In this document: positions 51,766 to 60,394 of the stretch, piece after piece
How the letters are laid out: each line of letters opens with the position of its first letter
How positions within the stretch are numbered: position 1 is the first letter of the stretch
The notes under the pieces: model-generated
The model's input: the letters and a program-made list of their open reading frames with translations, nothing else
What the model was told of the DNA's origin: nothing
Database searches by the model: none
Program-made: the position numbers and the translations under genes
Assembly: GCF_022829345.1 (NCBI RefSeq)
Contig: NZ_JAKSXV010000097.1
Location: 1-64,000, forward strand
DNA length: 64,000 nt
Origin: Methylobacterium sp. J-090
Lineage (GTDB): Bacteria; Pseudomonadota; Alphaproteobacteria; Rhizobiales; Beijerinckiaceae
Direction: 5' to 3'

Positions 51766-52962
51766 ATGCGCGCGACGATTCTCCACGCGAGCCGGACGGC
51801 CCTGGTCTGCGGGATGCTCGCCGCCTCCGCCTGGGGCGCCCGCGCCCAGACCTTCCAGACGGCGGCCCCCCACGCGATCCTCATCGATGCCGATTCCGGC
51901 TCGGTCCTGTTCGAGAAGGGCGCCGACGAGCTCTTCTCCCCGGCCAGCATGGCCAAGCTGATGACCACCGAGATCGTGTTCAACGAGATCCGGCAGGGCC
52001 GGCTCACCATGGACTCGGAGTTCCAGATCACCGAGGACGCGTGGCGCCGGGGCGGGGCCGGGGGCGGCGGCTCGTCGATGTTCGCGCAGCTCAACAGCCG
52101 GATCAAGCTCTCCGACCTCCTGCGCGGGCTCATCGTGCAGTCGGGCAACGACGCGGCCATCGCCATCGGCGAGGGCATCGCCGGCTCGGAGGAGAATTTC
52201 GGGCGGATGATGACCGCGCGGGCGAAGGAGATCGGCCTGCAGCGCTCGACCTTCCGCAACGCCACCGGCTACGCGGCGCCCGACCAGAAGGTGACCGCGC
52301 GCGATCTCGCCAAGCTGGCACTCCACATCATCGAGACCTATCCCGACCTCTACAAGATGTTCGCCGAGCGCGAATTCACCTGGAACAAGATCAAGCAGCA
52401 GAACCGCAACCCGCTGCTGGCGCTGGACATCGGCGCCGACGGGCTGAAAACCGGCTACCTCGAGGAATCCGGCTACGGCCTCACCGGCTCGGCGGTGCAG
52501 AACGGCCAGCGCCTGATCATGGTGGTGAGCGGCCTGAAGACCGCCCGCGACCGGGCCGCCGAATCGCGAAAACTCGTGGAATGGGGGTTCCGCGCCTTCG
52601 AGCCGCGCCAGGTCTTCGCCGCGGGCGAGACCGTGGCCGAGGCCTCGGTCTTCGGCGGTGCGCAGGGGAGCGTGCCCCTGGTGGCGAAGAAGCCCGTGCG
52701 GGTGCTGCTGCCGCGCGGCACCGGCGACAAGATCACCGCCAGGGCGGTCTATGACGGCCCCCTCGTGGCGCCCGTGGAGGAGGGCCGGGCCGTGGGCCGC
52801 CTGCGGATCATGCGCGGCGACACCCAGGCCCTCGACCAGCCGCTCTATGCCGGGACCGCCGTGCCGGCCGGCTCGATCCCGCAGCGCGCCCTCGACGCGG
52901 CCCTGGAGGTCGGCACCGGCCTGTTCCGCCGCGCCTTCGACAAGGCCGGCGCCAAATCGTGA
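51766..52962 (+). CDS. dacF: D-alanyl-D-alanine carboxypeptidase (PBP5/DacF family)
   Basis: 398 residues. After a signal peptide (ALVCGMLAASAWGARAQ) come the penicillin-binding motifs SPASMAKLMT (SxxK), SGNDAA (SxN) and DGLKTGYLE (KTG), then the C-terminal PBP5 domain. It trims the terminal D-Ala of peptidoglycan peptides in the periplasm. The ATG at 51766 is adjacent to a GTG at 51763. It heads the run dacF-tmk-holB-metG. Confidence 0.93.
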   Translation: MRATILHASRTALVCGMLAASAWGARAQTFQTAAPHAILIDADSGSVLFEKGADELFSPASMAKLMTTEIVFNEIRQGRLTMDSEFQITEDAWRRGGAGGGGSSMFAQLNSRIKLSDLLRGLIVQSGNDAAIAIGEGIAGSEENFGRMMTARAKEIGLQRSTFRNATGYAAPDQKVTARDLAKLALHIIETYPDLYKMFAEREFTWNKIKQQNRNPLLALDIGADGLKTGYLEESGYGLTGSAVQNGQRLIMVVSGLKTARDRAAESRKLVEWGFRAFEPRQVFAAGETVAEASVFGGAQGSVPLVAKKPVRVLLPRGTGDKITARAVYDGPLVAPVEEGRAVGRLRIMRGDTQALDQPLYAGTAVPAGSIPQRALDAALEVGTGLFRRAFDKAGAKS

Positions 52963-52972
52963 CGGGCCAATC

Positions 52973-53647
52973 GTGACGGGGATCGCGGCCGGGGCGTTCA
53001 TCACCTTCGAGGGCGGGGAGGGGGCGGGGAAATCCACCCAGGTCCAGCGCCTCGCCGCGCACCTGCGCGTCCGCACCGGCCGCCCGGTGGTGACGACGCG
53101 CGAGCCCGGCGGGTCGCCGAAGGCCGAGGCGATCCGCGCCGCCCTGCTCGCCGGCATCGCCAAACCGTACGGCGCCTTCGCCGAGGCTTTGCTGTTCTCC
53201 GCCGCGCGCATCGACCACCTCGATACCCTGATCCGCCCGGCGCTCGCCCGGGGCGAGACGGTTTTGTGCGACCGCTTCGCCGATTCGACCCGGGCCTACC
53301 AGGGCGCCGCCGGCGGCCTCGAACCCGAACTCCTGACCAGCCTGGAGCGCGTCGTCGTCGGCCCGACGCGGCCCACCCTCACCCTGATCCTCGACCTCGA
53401 CCCGGCGCTCGGCCTCGCCCGTGCCGCCAAGCGCTCGGACGCGGCGCCCGACCGCTTCGAGGCCGAGACCCTCGATTTCCACGCGCGCCTGCGCGCGGCG
53501 TTCCGGGCCATCGCCGAGGCCGAGCCGGCGCGCTGCGCCCTCGTCGACGCGGGCGCCGCGCCGGACGCCGTGGAGGCGGAGATCCGGGCGATCGTCGCCG
53601 CGCGGTTGCCGACCCTTCTCGGCGAGGCGGATCATGATGCGGCCTGA
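52973..53647 (+). CDS. tmk: Thymidylate kinase
   Basis: 224 residues. P-loop FEGGEGAGKST (12-22), TREPGGSPKAE, CDRFADSTRAYQG and the lid region KRSDAAPDRFEAE identify a Tmk that phosphorylates dTMP. The start is a GTG ten bases after the dacF stop; a short duplication (AATCGTGACGGG twice) surrounds it and no strong ribosome site is present, so coupling to dacF is likely. It overlaps holB by 14 bases. Confidence 0.94.
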   Translation: MTGIAAGAFITFEGGEGAGKSTQVQRLAAHLRVRTGRPVVTTREPGGSPKAEAIRAALLAGIAKPYGAFAEALLFSAARIDHLDTLIRPALARGETVLCDRFADSTRAYQGAAGGLEPELLTSLERVVVGPTRPTLTLILDLDPALGLARAAKRSDAAPDRFEAETLDFHARLRAAFRAIAEAEPARCALVDAGAAPDAVEAEIRAIVAARLPTLLGEADHDAA

Positions 53648-54701
53648 ACGCCTGCCCGAGGATGTCGAGCCGGGCGACCTGCCCCACATCCCCCGCCCCC
53701 GCGAGCAGACCGGCCTCGTCGGCCACGCGGAGGCCGAGGCCGCCCTCATCGGCGGCATCGCCTCCGGGCGCCTGCATCACGCCTGGCTCATCGGCGGCCC
53801 GCGCGGCATCGGCAAGGCGACGCTGGCCTACCGCATGGCGCGCTGGCTCATCGCCAACCCGGGCCTCGACGCGATCCCCGAAACCCTCGACGTCGATCCG
53901 GGGCATCCGGCGGCGCGGCAGGTCGCGGCCCTGTCCCACCCCAACCTCGTGGCCCTGCGGCGGACCCGGCCGCCGACGGCGAAAACCCTGGCGACGAAGA
54001 TCTCCGTCGATGCGGCGCGGGGCGCCCTGGAGCTCTTCGGCTCCACCGGGGGGGCGGCCGGCTACCGCATCTGCATCGTCGACAGCGCCGAGGACCTCAA
54101 CGCCAACAGCGCCAACGCCCTCCTGAAGATGGTGGAGGAGCCGCCGCCCCGCTGCCTGTTCCTCATCGTCAGCCACGCGCCGGGGCGGCTCCTGCCGACC
54201 ATCCGCTCGCGCTGCCGGGCGCTGACCCTGCGGCCGCTCGCCGAGGCCGAGGTCGCCCGCGTGGTGGCGGGCTTTCCCCCGCCCTTCGTCCAGCCCGACG
54301 CGGACGCGCTCGCCCGCGCCGCCGCCCTGTCCGAGGGCTCGGTGGCGCAGGGGATGGCGATGCTCGATCCGGCGACCGCCAATCTGGTCACGGACGTCGA
54401 GACCCTGCTCGCCCGCCTCGACCACCCGGACTGGCGCCGCATCCTGGCGCTCGCCGAGAAGCTCTCGGGGCGCGACTCGGACGAGCTGTTCGCCACGGGT
54501 CTCGACACGGTGTTCCGCTTCGTCTCGGCCGAGCTCGACCGGCGCGCCCACGAGGACCCGGCCCGCCTTGCGGCCCTGGTCGAGGTGTGTGACAAGATCG
54601 CCCGCGCTGCGCGGGAGGCCGCGATCTACAATCTCGACCGCCGGCCGCTGGTCCTGTCCCTGTTCGGAGACCTCGCCGGCGCCCTGCGCGCCGCGGCCTG
54701 A
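53634..54701 (+). CDS. holB: DNA polymerase III subunit delta'
   Basis: 355 residues. GLVGHAEAEAALIGGIASGRLHHAWLIGGPRGIGKATLAYRMARWLI is the clamp-loader start with a P-loop-like motif, then RICIVDSAEDLNANSANALLKMVEEPPPRCLFLIVSHAPGRLLPTIRSRC, the conserved sensor region of HolB. It belongs to the clamp loader with DnaX and HolA. Overlap with tmk shows co-translation. Either of two adjacent ATG codons may start it. Confidence 0.94.
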   Translation: MMRPERLPEDVEPGDLPHIPRPREQTGLVGHAEAEAALIGGIASGRLHHAWLIGGPRGIGKATLAYRMARWLIANPGLDAIPETLDVDPGHPAARQVAALSHPNLVALRRTRPPTAKTLATKISVDAARGALELFGSTGGAAGYRICIVDSAEDLNANSANALLKMVEEPPPRCLFLIVSHAPGRLLPTIRSRCRALTLRPLAEAEVARVVAGFPPPFVQPDADALARAAALSEGSVAQGMAMLDPATANLVTDVETLLARLDHPDWRRILALAEKLSGRDSDELFATGLDTVFRFVSAELDRRAHEDPARLAALVEVCDKIARAAREAAIYNLDRRPLVLSLFGDLAGALRAAA

Positions 54702-54770
54702 GCCGGACGGATTTTTTACGATTCTTCGTCCTGTGATCCTTTTGAACCCTGTCTCCGGGGAACCTTCGAC

Positions 54771-56339
54771 GTGACCGACCCGGCTTCCCAAAAGACCTTC
54801 GGGATCACCACCGCGATCTCCTACCCCAACGGCGCGCCGCATATCGGCCACGCCTACGAGGCGATCGCCACGGATGCCATCGCGCGCTTCAAGCGCCTCG
54901 ACGGCTACGAGGTGCTGTTCTCCACCGGCACCGACGAGCACGGCCTCAAGATCCAGCAGGCCGCCGCCAAGGCCGGGCTGTCGCCGCGGGCCCTCGCGGA
55001 CAGCATGGCCGGCCTGTTCGAGACCATGGTCAAGGCCCTGAACTGCTCGCACGACCGCTTCATCCGCACCACCGAGCCGGTGCACTACGCCGCCGCCCAG
55101 GAACTCTGGCGCCGGATGGAGGCCAACGGCGACATCTACCTCTCGAAATACACCGGCTGGTACTCCGTGCGCGACGAGGCCTACTATGCCGAGGACGAGA
55201 CCGAGCTCGGCCCCGACGGGGCGCGCCGTTCGCGCGAGACCGGCACGCCCGTGACCTGGATGGAGGAGGAGAATTTTCTCTTCCGCCTCTCGGCCTATGG
55301 GGACCGGCTGCTCGCCCTCTACGACTCCCAGCCCGACTTCATCGGCCCGGAGACGCGGCGCAACGAGGTGGCGAGCTTCGTGCGCTCCGGCCTCAAGGAC
55401 TTTTCGGTGAGCCGCACCAACTTCGACTGGGGCGTGCCGGTGCCGGGGCATCCCGACCACGTCATGTATGTCTGGGTCGATGCGCTGACGAACTACCTCA
55501 CCGTCACGGGTTTCCCGGACGAGGCGGACGCGCGAAAAAAGTTCTGGCCGATGGATCTGCACGTCATCGGCAAGGACATCGTCCGCTTCCACGCGGTGTA
55601 CTGGCCGGCCTTCCTCATGTCGGCCGGACTGCCCCTGCCCAAGCGCGTCTTCGGCCACGGCTTCCTGCTGTCCAAGGGCGAGAAGATGTCCAAATCGCTG
55701 GGCAACGTCGTCGACCCGATGGACCTGATCAGTACCTACGGCGTCGACGCCCTGCGCCACTTCGTGTTGCGCGAGGTGCCCTTCGGCGGCGACGGCAATT
55801 ACAGCCACGAGGCCATCGTCACCCGCACCACGGCGGACCTCTCCAACGGCCTCGGCAACCTCGCCCAGCGCTCGCTCTCGATGATCGCCAAGAATCTTTC
55901 GGGATTGGTCCCCGAGCACGGCGATCTCACGGAGGACGACCGGGCGCTTCTGGCCCTGGCCGACGCCCTGCCGGGGGCCGTGCGCGACGCCATGGACCGG
56001 CTCGCGCCCCACACGGCGCTGGCCGAGATCTGGGCCGTGGTGACGGCCTCCGACCGCTACTTCGACGCCCAGAAGCCCTGGGTCCTGCGCAAGACCGACC
56101 CGGCCCGCATGGCCGCCTCCCTCTACGTGGTGGCCGAGACCCTGCGGGCCATCGCCATCCTGGTGCAGCCGTTCATGCCGGGCTCGGGCGCAAAGCTCCT
56201 CGATCTGCTGGCCGTGCCGGCGGAGCGCCGCCGCCTCGCCGATGTGGGGGAGGGCGGCCGCCTCGTCCCCGGCACGCCGCTCCCCGCCCCCGTCGGGCTG
56301 TTCCCGCGCTTCGTCGAGCCGGAGGCCGGTGCGGGGTGA
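54771..56339 (+). CDS. metG: Methionyl-tRNA synthetase
   Basis: 522 residues. The HIGH motif is PHIGHAYEA (His24-His27) and KMSKS is at about 305-309 (GEKMSKSLGN). FSTGTDEHGLKIQQAA and WVDALTNYLT fit MetG. The C-terminal tRNA-binding domain seen in longer forms is absent, as usual for alphaproteobacteria. The start is a GTG with GGGGAA upstream. In related genomes tatD follows directly; here a BrnTA module lies between. Confidence 0.95.
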   Translation: MTDPASQKTFGITTAISYPNGAPHIGHAYEAIATDAIARFKRLDGYEVLFSTGTDEHGLKIQQAAAKAGLSPRALADSMAGLFETMVKALNCSHDRFIRTTEPVHYAAAQELWRRMEANGDIYLSKYTGWYSVRDEAYYAEDETELGPDGARRSRETGTPVTWMEEENFLFRLSAYGDRLLALYDSQPDFIGPETRRNEVASFVRSGLKDFSVSRTNFDWGVPVPGHPDHVMYVWVDALTNYLTVTGFPDEADARKKFWPMDLHVIGKDIVRFHAVYWPAFLMSAGLPLPKRVFGHGFLLSKGEKMSKSLGNVVDPMDLISTYGVDALRHFVLREVPFGGDGNYSHEAIVTRTTADLSNGLGNLAQRSLSMIAKNLSGLVPEHGDLTEDDRALLALADALPGAVRDAMDRLAPHTALAEIWAVVTASDRYFDAQKPWVLRKTDPARMAASLYVVAETLRAIAILVQPFMPGSGAKLLDLLAVPAERRRLADVGEGGRLVPGTPLPAPVGLFPRFVEPEAGAG

Positions 56340-56401
56340 GGTGATGCGGGGGCTGGGCGGATAACCGTTTCGGCACTACATTTTGCAGTGACGGAGCGGT
56401 G

Positions 56402-56683
56402 ATGGGTTTCCAGTGAGATGCCGGCAAGGATGCAGCCAATCAGGCCAAGCACCTCGTCGGCTTCCGACAGGCGGCTGAGATCTTTCGCGGATTTCGGGTC
56501 ACCCGCGAGGACACCCGTCGGTCCTACGGTGAACGGCGGTTCGTCACCCTGGGCCAATACGACGGGACGGTACTGTGCGTGATCTACACCCTGCGGGACG
56601 ACGACATTCGCATCATCTCGGCATGGAAGGCGGGGCGGCATGAACGGGAAGCGTACATCCAAGCCCGGGACCGTGAGGTTTGA
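56402..56683 (+). pseudogene. brnT: BrnT toxin gene inactivated by an in-frame TGA at codon 5
   Basis: ATG 56402 (after GGAGCGGTG) reads MGFQ, then TGA at 56414, then DAGKDAANQAKHLVGFRQAAEIFRGFRVTREDTRRSYGERRFVTLG...RIISAWKAGRHEREAY to a second TGA at 56681. In BrnT proteins the start is MxFxWDxxKAxxNxxKH, so the TGA replaces the conserved Trp codon TGG by one base. The rest of the frame, 89 codons, is intact, including RRSYGER and the RIISAWKAGRHERE catalytic region. No alternative start follows before conserved residues. The downstream antitoxin gene is intact and overlaps by 44 bases. Confidence 0.8.
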
Positions 56684-56966
56684 CAGCCTCGACGCGATGC
56701 CGCCGGCCACCCCCCTCAGCGCAGCCTTCAAGGCGTTGAGCGACGAGGACGCGGCACGCCGCGCCGCCGCCGATCCGGACGCCGGCGTCATCCCACCCGG
56801 CTTCTGGGACGCGCTGCCGTCCGTGGCCGCCGAGACCAAGGAGCAGATCACCCTGCGCCTCGACCCCGAGGTGCTTCGGCATTTCCGGGGGCTCGGCAAA
56901 GGCTATCAGTCGCGGATCAATGCCGTTCTCAAGAGCTACGTTCGGGCCAAGGAGAATGCGGGTTAA
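56640..56966 (+). CDS. brnA: BrnA-family antitoxin
   Basis: 108 residues. The C-terminal KEQITLRLDPEVLRHFRGLGKGYQSRINAVLKSYVRAKE is a ribbon-helix-helix of the BrnA type, preceded by DAGVIPPGFWDALPSV, a common BrnA stretch (P-D-x-x-FW). It would bind the toxin and repress the operon. It begins inside the 3' part of the interrupted toxin frame. Confidence 0.88.
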   Translation: MNGKRTSKPGTVRFDSLDAMPPATPLSAAFKALSDEDAARRAAADPDAGVIPPGFWDALPSVAAETKEQITLRLDPEVLRHFRGLGKGYQSRINAVLKSYVRAKENAG

Positions 56967-57041
56967 GGCACCGGCCCGTCCTCGTAGATTTTCAGCTCCG
57001 CCGAATCCGCGCCGACCCAATCAAGAAACTTTGAGCCAACA

Positions 57042-57839
57042 ATGCTGGTCGACAGTCACTGCCACCTCGATTTCCCGAACTTCGCCGAGGACCTGCCGGG
57101 CGTCATCGCCCGCGCGCGGGCGGCGGGCGTGACCGGCATGGTCACCATCGCGACGCGCGTCGCCAAGGCGAAGACCTACGAGGCCCTGTCAGAGGCGAAC
57201 CCCGAGATCTGGCACACCATCGGCACCCATCCGGACGGGGCCGGGGACGAGCCCGACGTGCCGACCGAGACGATCGTGGCGCTGAGCCGGCATCCGCGCT
57301 GCGTCGGCATCGGCGAATCCGGCCTCGACTTCCACTACGACAACGCCGCGCCCGAAGCCGTGCAGGAGCGCGTCTTCCGCCGCCACATCGCGGCGGCTCG
57401 CGAGACCGGCCTGCCCCTCGTCATCCATTCGCGCGACGCCGATGCCGAGATGGAGGCGATCCTCGTGGACGAGATGGGGCAGGGGGCCTTCACGGCGGTG
57501 CTGCACTGCTTCTCGTCGGGCGCGCGCCTGGCCGAGGTCGGCGTCGAACTCGGGCTCTATGTCTCGTTCTCCGGCATCGTCACCTTCCGGCGCTCGCACG
57601 ACCTGCGCGCCATCGCCCTGGCGGTGCCCCGGGACCGCCTGCTGGTCGAGACCGACGCGCCGTTCCTGGCGCCCGAACCCCACCGGGGCCGCACCAACGA
57701 GCCGGCCTACACCGCCGACACGGCGCGGTCCCTGGCCAAGACCTTCGAGATGGACTTCGACGCGTTCGCCGCCCTGACCACGGCCAACTTCCACCGCCTG
57801 TTCCACAAGGCAGGGGTGAGAGCCGGGGAGGGGACGTGA
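57042..57839 (+). CDS. TatD-family metal-dependent DNase/hydrolase
   Basis: 265 residues. MLVDSHCHLDF (His6, His8), GIGESGLDFHY (Glu), LVIHSRDAD (His), VLHCFSSGA (His) and LVETDAPFLAPEPHRGRTNEP (Asp) form the TatD metal site. These enzymes degrade DNA or act as D-aminoacyl-tRNA-deacylase-like hydrolases. It belongs to the metG-tatD-MBL cluster common in alphaproteobacteria. Confidence 0.94.
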   Translation: MLVDSHCHLDFPNFAEDLPGVIARARAAGVTGMVTIATRVAKAKTYEALSEANPEIWHTIGTHPDGAGDEPDVPTETIVALSRHPRCVGIGESGLDFHYDNAAPEAVQERVFRRHIAAARETGLPLVIHSRDADAEMEAILVDEMGQGAFTAVLHCFSSGARLAEVGVELGLYVSFSGIVTFRRSHDLRAIALAVPRDRLLVETDAPFLAPEPHRGRTNEPAYTADTARSLAKTFEMDFDAFAALTTANFHRLFHKAGVRAGEGT

Positions 57840-57882
57840 CACGCCCCTGCCCCCTCCGATACCAACGGAGCCGGAGGTGGCG

Positions 57883-58686
57883 ATGGGTTCCTTGACGTTG
57901 ACGATCCTCGGCTGCGGCTCGTCCGGCGGCGTGCCCCGGGTCGCCTATGGCTGGGGCGCCTGCGATCCGGCCGAGGCGAAGAACCGGCGGCGGCGCTGCT
58001 CGCTCCTCGTGGAACGCAGCGAGGCCGCCGGCCGCACCAGCGTCCTCGTCGACACCTCGCCGGACCTGCGCGACCAGCTCATCGGCGCCGGCGTGCGGCA
58101 CCTCGACGGCGTGCTGTTCACCCACGCGCATGCCGACCACACCCACGGCATCGACGACGTCCGGCCCCTCGTCATCCACATGCGCCGGCGCATCCCGGTC
58201 TACGCCGACGCCCTCACCCGGGCCCTCCTGGAGCGGCGCTTCGGCTACTGCTTCGAGACGCCGCCGGGCAGCGAGTATCCGCCGATCCTCGACATGAACG
58301 ATCTGTGCCCGGGCGAGGCGGTGCGGGTGGCGGGCGCGGGCGGCGCGGTGACGGCCCTGCCCTTCGCCATGGAGCACGGCAACGAGGCGGCGCTGGGATT
58401 CCGGTTCGGCCCGGCCGCCTACGCGCCCGATGTCAGCCTGATGCCGGCGGCGGCCGAGACGCAGCTGCACGGCCTCGACCTGCTCATCATCGACGCCCTG
58501 CGGGAGACGCCGCACCCGACGCACTACTCGGTCTCGGACGCGCTCGCCCTCATCGAGACGGTGCGGCCGCGCCGCGCGGTGCTGACCAACCTCCACACGG
58601 ATCTCGACTACGCCACCCTGGCGCGCAAGCTCCCGCCGCACGTGGTGCCGGCGTATGATGGATTGCGCGTGACGGTGGACCTCTGA
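57883..58686 (+). CDS. MBL-fold metallohydrolase (PhnP/RNase Z-like)
   Basis: 267 residues. TILGCGSSGGVPRV, VDTSPDLRDQLI, FTHAHADHTHGIDDVRPL (His81, His83, Asp85, His86) and ALRETPHPTHYSVSDALALIETVRPRRAVLTNLHTDLDY are family motifs. It is likely a phosphodiesterase. GGAGG precedes the ATG by five bases. It follows tatD by 43 bases. Confidence 0.92.
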   Translation: MGSLTLTILGCGSSGGVPRVAYGWGACDPAEAKNRRRRCSLLVERSEAAGRTSVLVDTSPDLRDQLIGAGVRHLDGVLFTHAHADHTHGIDDVRPLVIHMRRRIPVYADALTRALLERRFGYCFETPPGSEYPPILDMNDLCPGEAVRVAGAGGAVTALPFAMEHGNEAALGFRFGPAAYAPDVSLMPAAAETQLHGLDLLIIDALRETPHPTHYSVSDALALIETVRPRRAVLTNLHTDLDYATLARKLPPHVVPAYDGLRVTVDL

Positions 58687-58742
58687 CCGGCGGGCTCGCG
58701 ACGCCGGGGGAGGGTGGATCGGTTCCGGGCCGGGGCCCCTCG

Positions 58743-59603
58743 TCAGTTCCGGGCCGGGGCCTCTTCCGGCAGGCCGGCACTGACCAGGATCTGGGTCATG
58801 GCCGCCTTGGCGAGGTGGTTGTAGCCCGCGTCGGTCATGTGGAGGCCGTCGGGGCCGATCATCTGGGTCGGCGTGAGCAAGCCCTTGGCCACCCAGGCCC
58901 GCATCATCGCGTTGCGCCGGATCACCGGGACGCCGAGTTCGCTGGCGACGGCGTGCAGGGCGGTGCCGTAGAGCTCCGATCCGGCGGTGCCGGACAGGCG
59001 CTTGCACCATTGCTGGTCCATGAGGATCACGTCCGCCCCCGTGGCGCGGATCGCCAGGATGCCGGCCCGGGTCAGTTCGGCGAAGCGCTCGACGCTGACG
59101 CCGGTCATCGGATCGTTGCTGCCCGTCTGCCAGACCACGAGGTCGGGCTTCTCCGCGAGCACGTCGCGCTCGAGGCGCCGGGCCATGGCCTCGGCATCGT
59201 CCCCGCCCTTGCCCCGGTTGAGCACGGTAACGAACTGGTGGGCCGAGCCGGACCTGTCCAGCCGCGCCTCGAGATCCTCCTGCAGCTGCGCCGGATAGGT
59301 CGAGGCCAGGGAGGTGGCGCCGATGCCCTCCGTCGAGGAGGAGCCGAACGCCACGATGCGGATATCCGCGCCCTTGGCCACGAGTCCGGCGAGGCGCGGC
59401 AATCGCGCCAGGGTCCGGGCGTGGAGCGCGGGGCGCCCCGCCGCGGGCGTCCGCACCGCCGCGGGCGCGTCCAGTCCGGCATGGACGGCTCCGGCCTGGA
59501 CCGGAACTTGGACCGGAACCGGCTCGGACCGGGCCGGAGCACCGAGGGCCAGGAGGGCGAGACCGAGAATCGGGACGAGGGGGCGGCGCGCTGAGATCGG
59601 CAT
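58743..59603 (-). CDS. Secreted SGNH/GDSL-type hydrolase
   Basis: 286 residues. A signal peptide (LVPILGLALLALGAPARS) is followed by the SGNH blocks: IVAFGSSSTEGIG (block I, nucleophile Ser about 88-89), NRGKGGDDAEAM (block II Gly), WQTGSNDPMTG (block III Asn) and IGPDGLHMTDAGY (block V Asp/His). Such enzymes deacylate polysaccharides, lipids or peptidoglycan. It is convergent with the MBL gene. Confidence 0.9.
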   Translation of the reverse strand: MPISARRPLVPILGLALLALGAPARSEPVPVQVPVQAGAVHAGLDAPAAVRTPAAGRPALHARTLARLPRLAGLVAKGADIRIVAFGSSSTEGIGATSLASTYPAQLQEDLEARLDRSGSAHQFVTVLNRGKGGDDAEAMARRLERDVLAEKPDLVVWQTGSNDPMTGVSVERFAELTRAGILAIRATGADVILMDQQWCKRLSGTAGSELYGTALHAVASELGVPVIRRNAMMRAWVAKGLLTPTQMIGPDGLHMTDAGYNHLAKAAMTQILVSAGLPEEAPARN

Positions 59604-60008
59604 CAGGTTCGCTTCGGTACAGGTATCCGGACACTCGACGCCTGGATCTGAACCCAGCGTGTATCATGTATACTGAGCCCGGATTATGACGAAGGCGAGG
59701 GCCTTGAGCGACGCTTATGCCACAGCGGGGCGCGATTGTCGGGGTTATGCCCGAAACCCCGGGTCCCTCGAACACGGATAGGGTGAATCCGGGGTTCTGC
59801 GCGATCGCCCGAATGCGATGCGAACCCCCCTGCCCCGAATTTTTCCCATCGTACGTTCCATAATATATCTTATGCGAATGGTATGCCTGGGGTTAGGAGG
59901 GGCCTTCGGGGCTCGCGTCCACCGGTCGGAATGGCTCGGCGGCCCCTTGCGCCGCGGCTTTGCGCGCCGCACCCTCCCCTAGGAGCCCGTCGTGTGCAGG
60001 AGCCCGCC
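59604..60008. other. AT-richer intergenic region
   Basis: 405 bases without a supportable gene. 59650-59700 and 59840-59890 are AT-rich (GTTCCATAATATATCTTATG) and may contain promoters of the flanking divergent genes. Confidence 0.4.
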
Positions 60009-60308
60009 ATGCGATTGACCGGAGCCGAAGTCGAAGCGATCCGATCCTGCGCCCGACGCCATTTCGGCGAGGGATGCGTCGTACGGCTCTTCGGATCGCG
60101 GACGGACGACGCCTTGCGCGGCGGTGATATCGATCTCCATGTCGAGGCGGACCGGCCCGACCGGGCGCATCTGTCGAACGAGCTGGCGTTCCGGGCGGAC
60201 CTGCAGGACCGCCTCGGCGAGCAGCGCATCGACGTGATCCTGCGGCCGCCCGCCTACACACCGCGCACCATCGATCGCGTCGCGATTCAGACCGGTGTCG
60301 CCCTGTGA
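60009..60308 (+). CDS. MNT-type nucleotidyltransferase domain protein
   Basis: 99 residues. VRLFGSRTDDALRGGDIDLHVEAD carries the GSxxxD...DxD nucleotidyltransferase motif, and RIDVILRP the third acid. Such small proteins are antitoxins of MNT/HEPN pairs, where they AMPylate the HEPN RNase. Start after GGAGCCCGCC. The usual HEPN gene is missing; a 29-codon frame follows instead. Confidence 0.85.
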   Translation: MRLTGAEVEAIRSCARRHFGEGCVVRLFGSRTDDALRGGDIDLHVEADRPDRAHLSNELAFRADLQDRLGEQRIDVILRPPAYTPRTIDRVAIQTGVAL

Positions 60309-60394
60309 CCGAGGTGGATCGCCCCCTCGGTCTCCAGCTCCTGTCGGAATACCTCGCGGCGGCCAACAAGCCCGTCGGCCCCGCCCCGCGGTGA
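60305..60394 (+). CDS. Tiny ORF between the MNT gene and alkA, possible HEPN remnant
   Basis: A GTG overlapping the MNT stop codon opens a 29-residue frame (VTEVDRPLGLQLLSEYLAAA...) ending at TGA 60392. It overlaps the alkA start by four bases (GTGA). It could be the 5' remnant of a lost HEPN toxin, a leader for alkA, or meaningless. Confidence 0.3.
   Translation: MTEVDRPLGLQLLSEYLAAANKPVGPAPR

Noticed and set aside
56414..56416. TGA as selenocysteine codon in brnT
   Set aside because: The position is a conserved Trp in the family, and no SECIS-like hairpin or selenoprotein context is seen.
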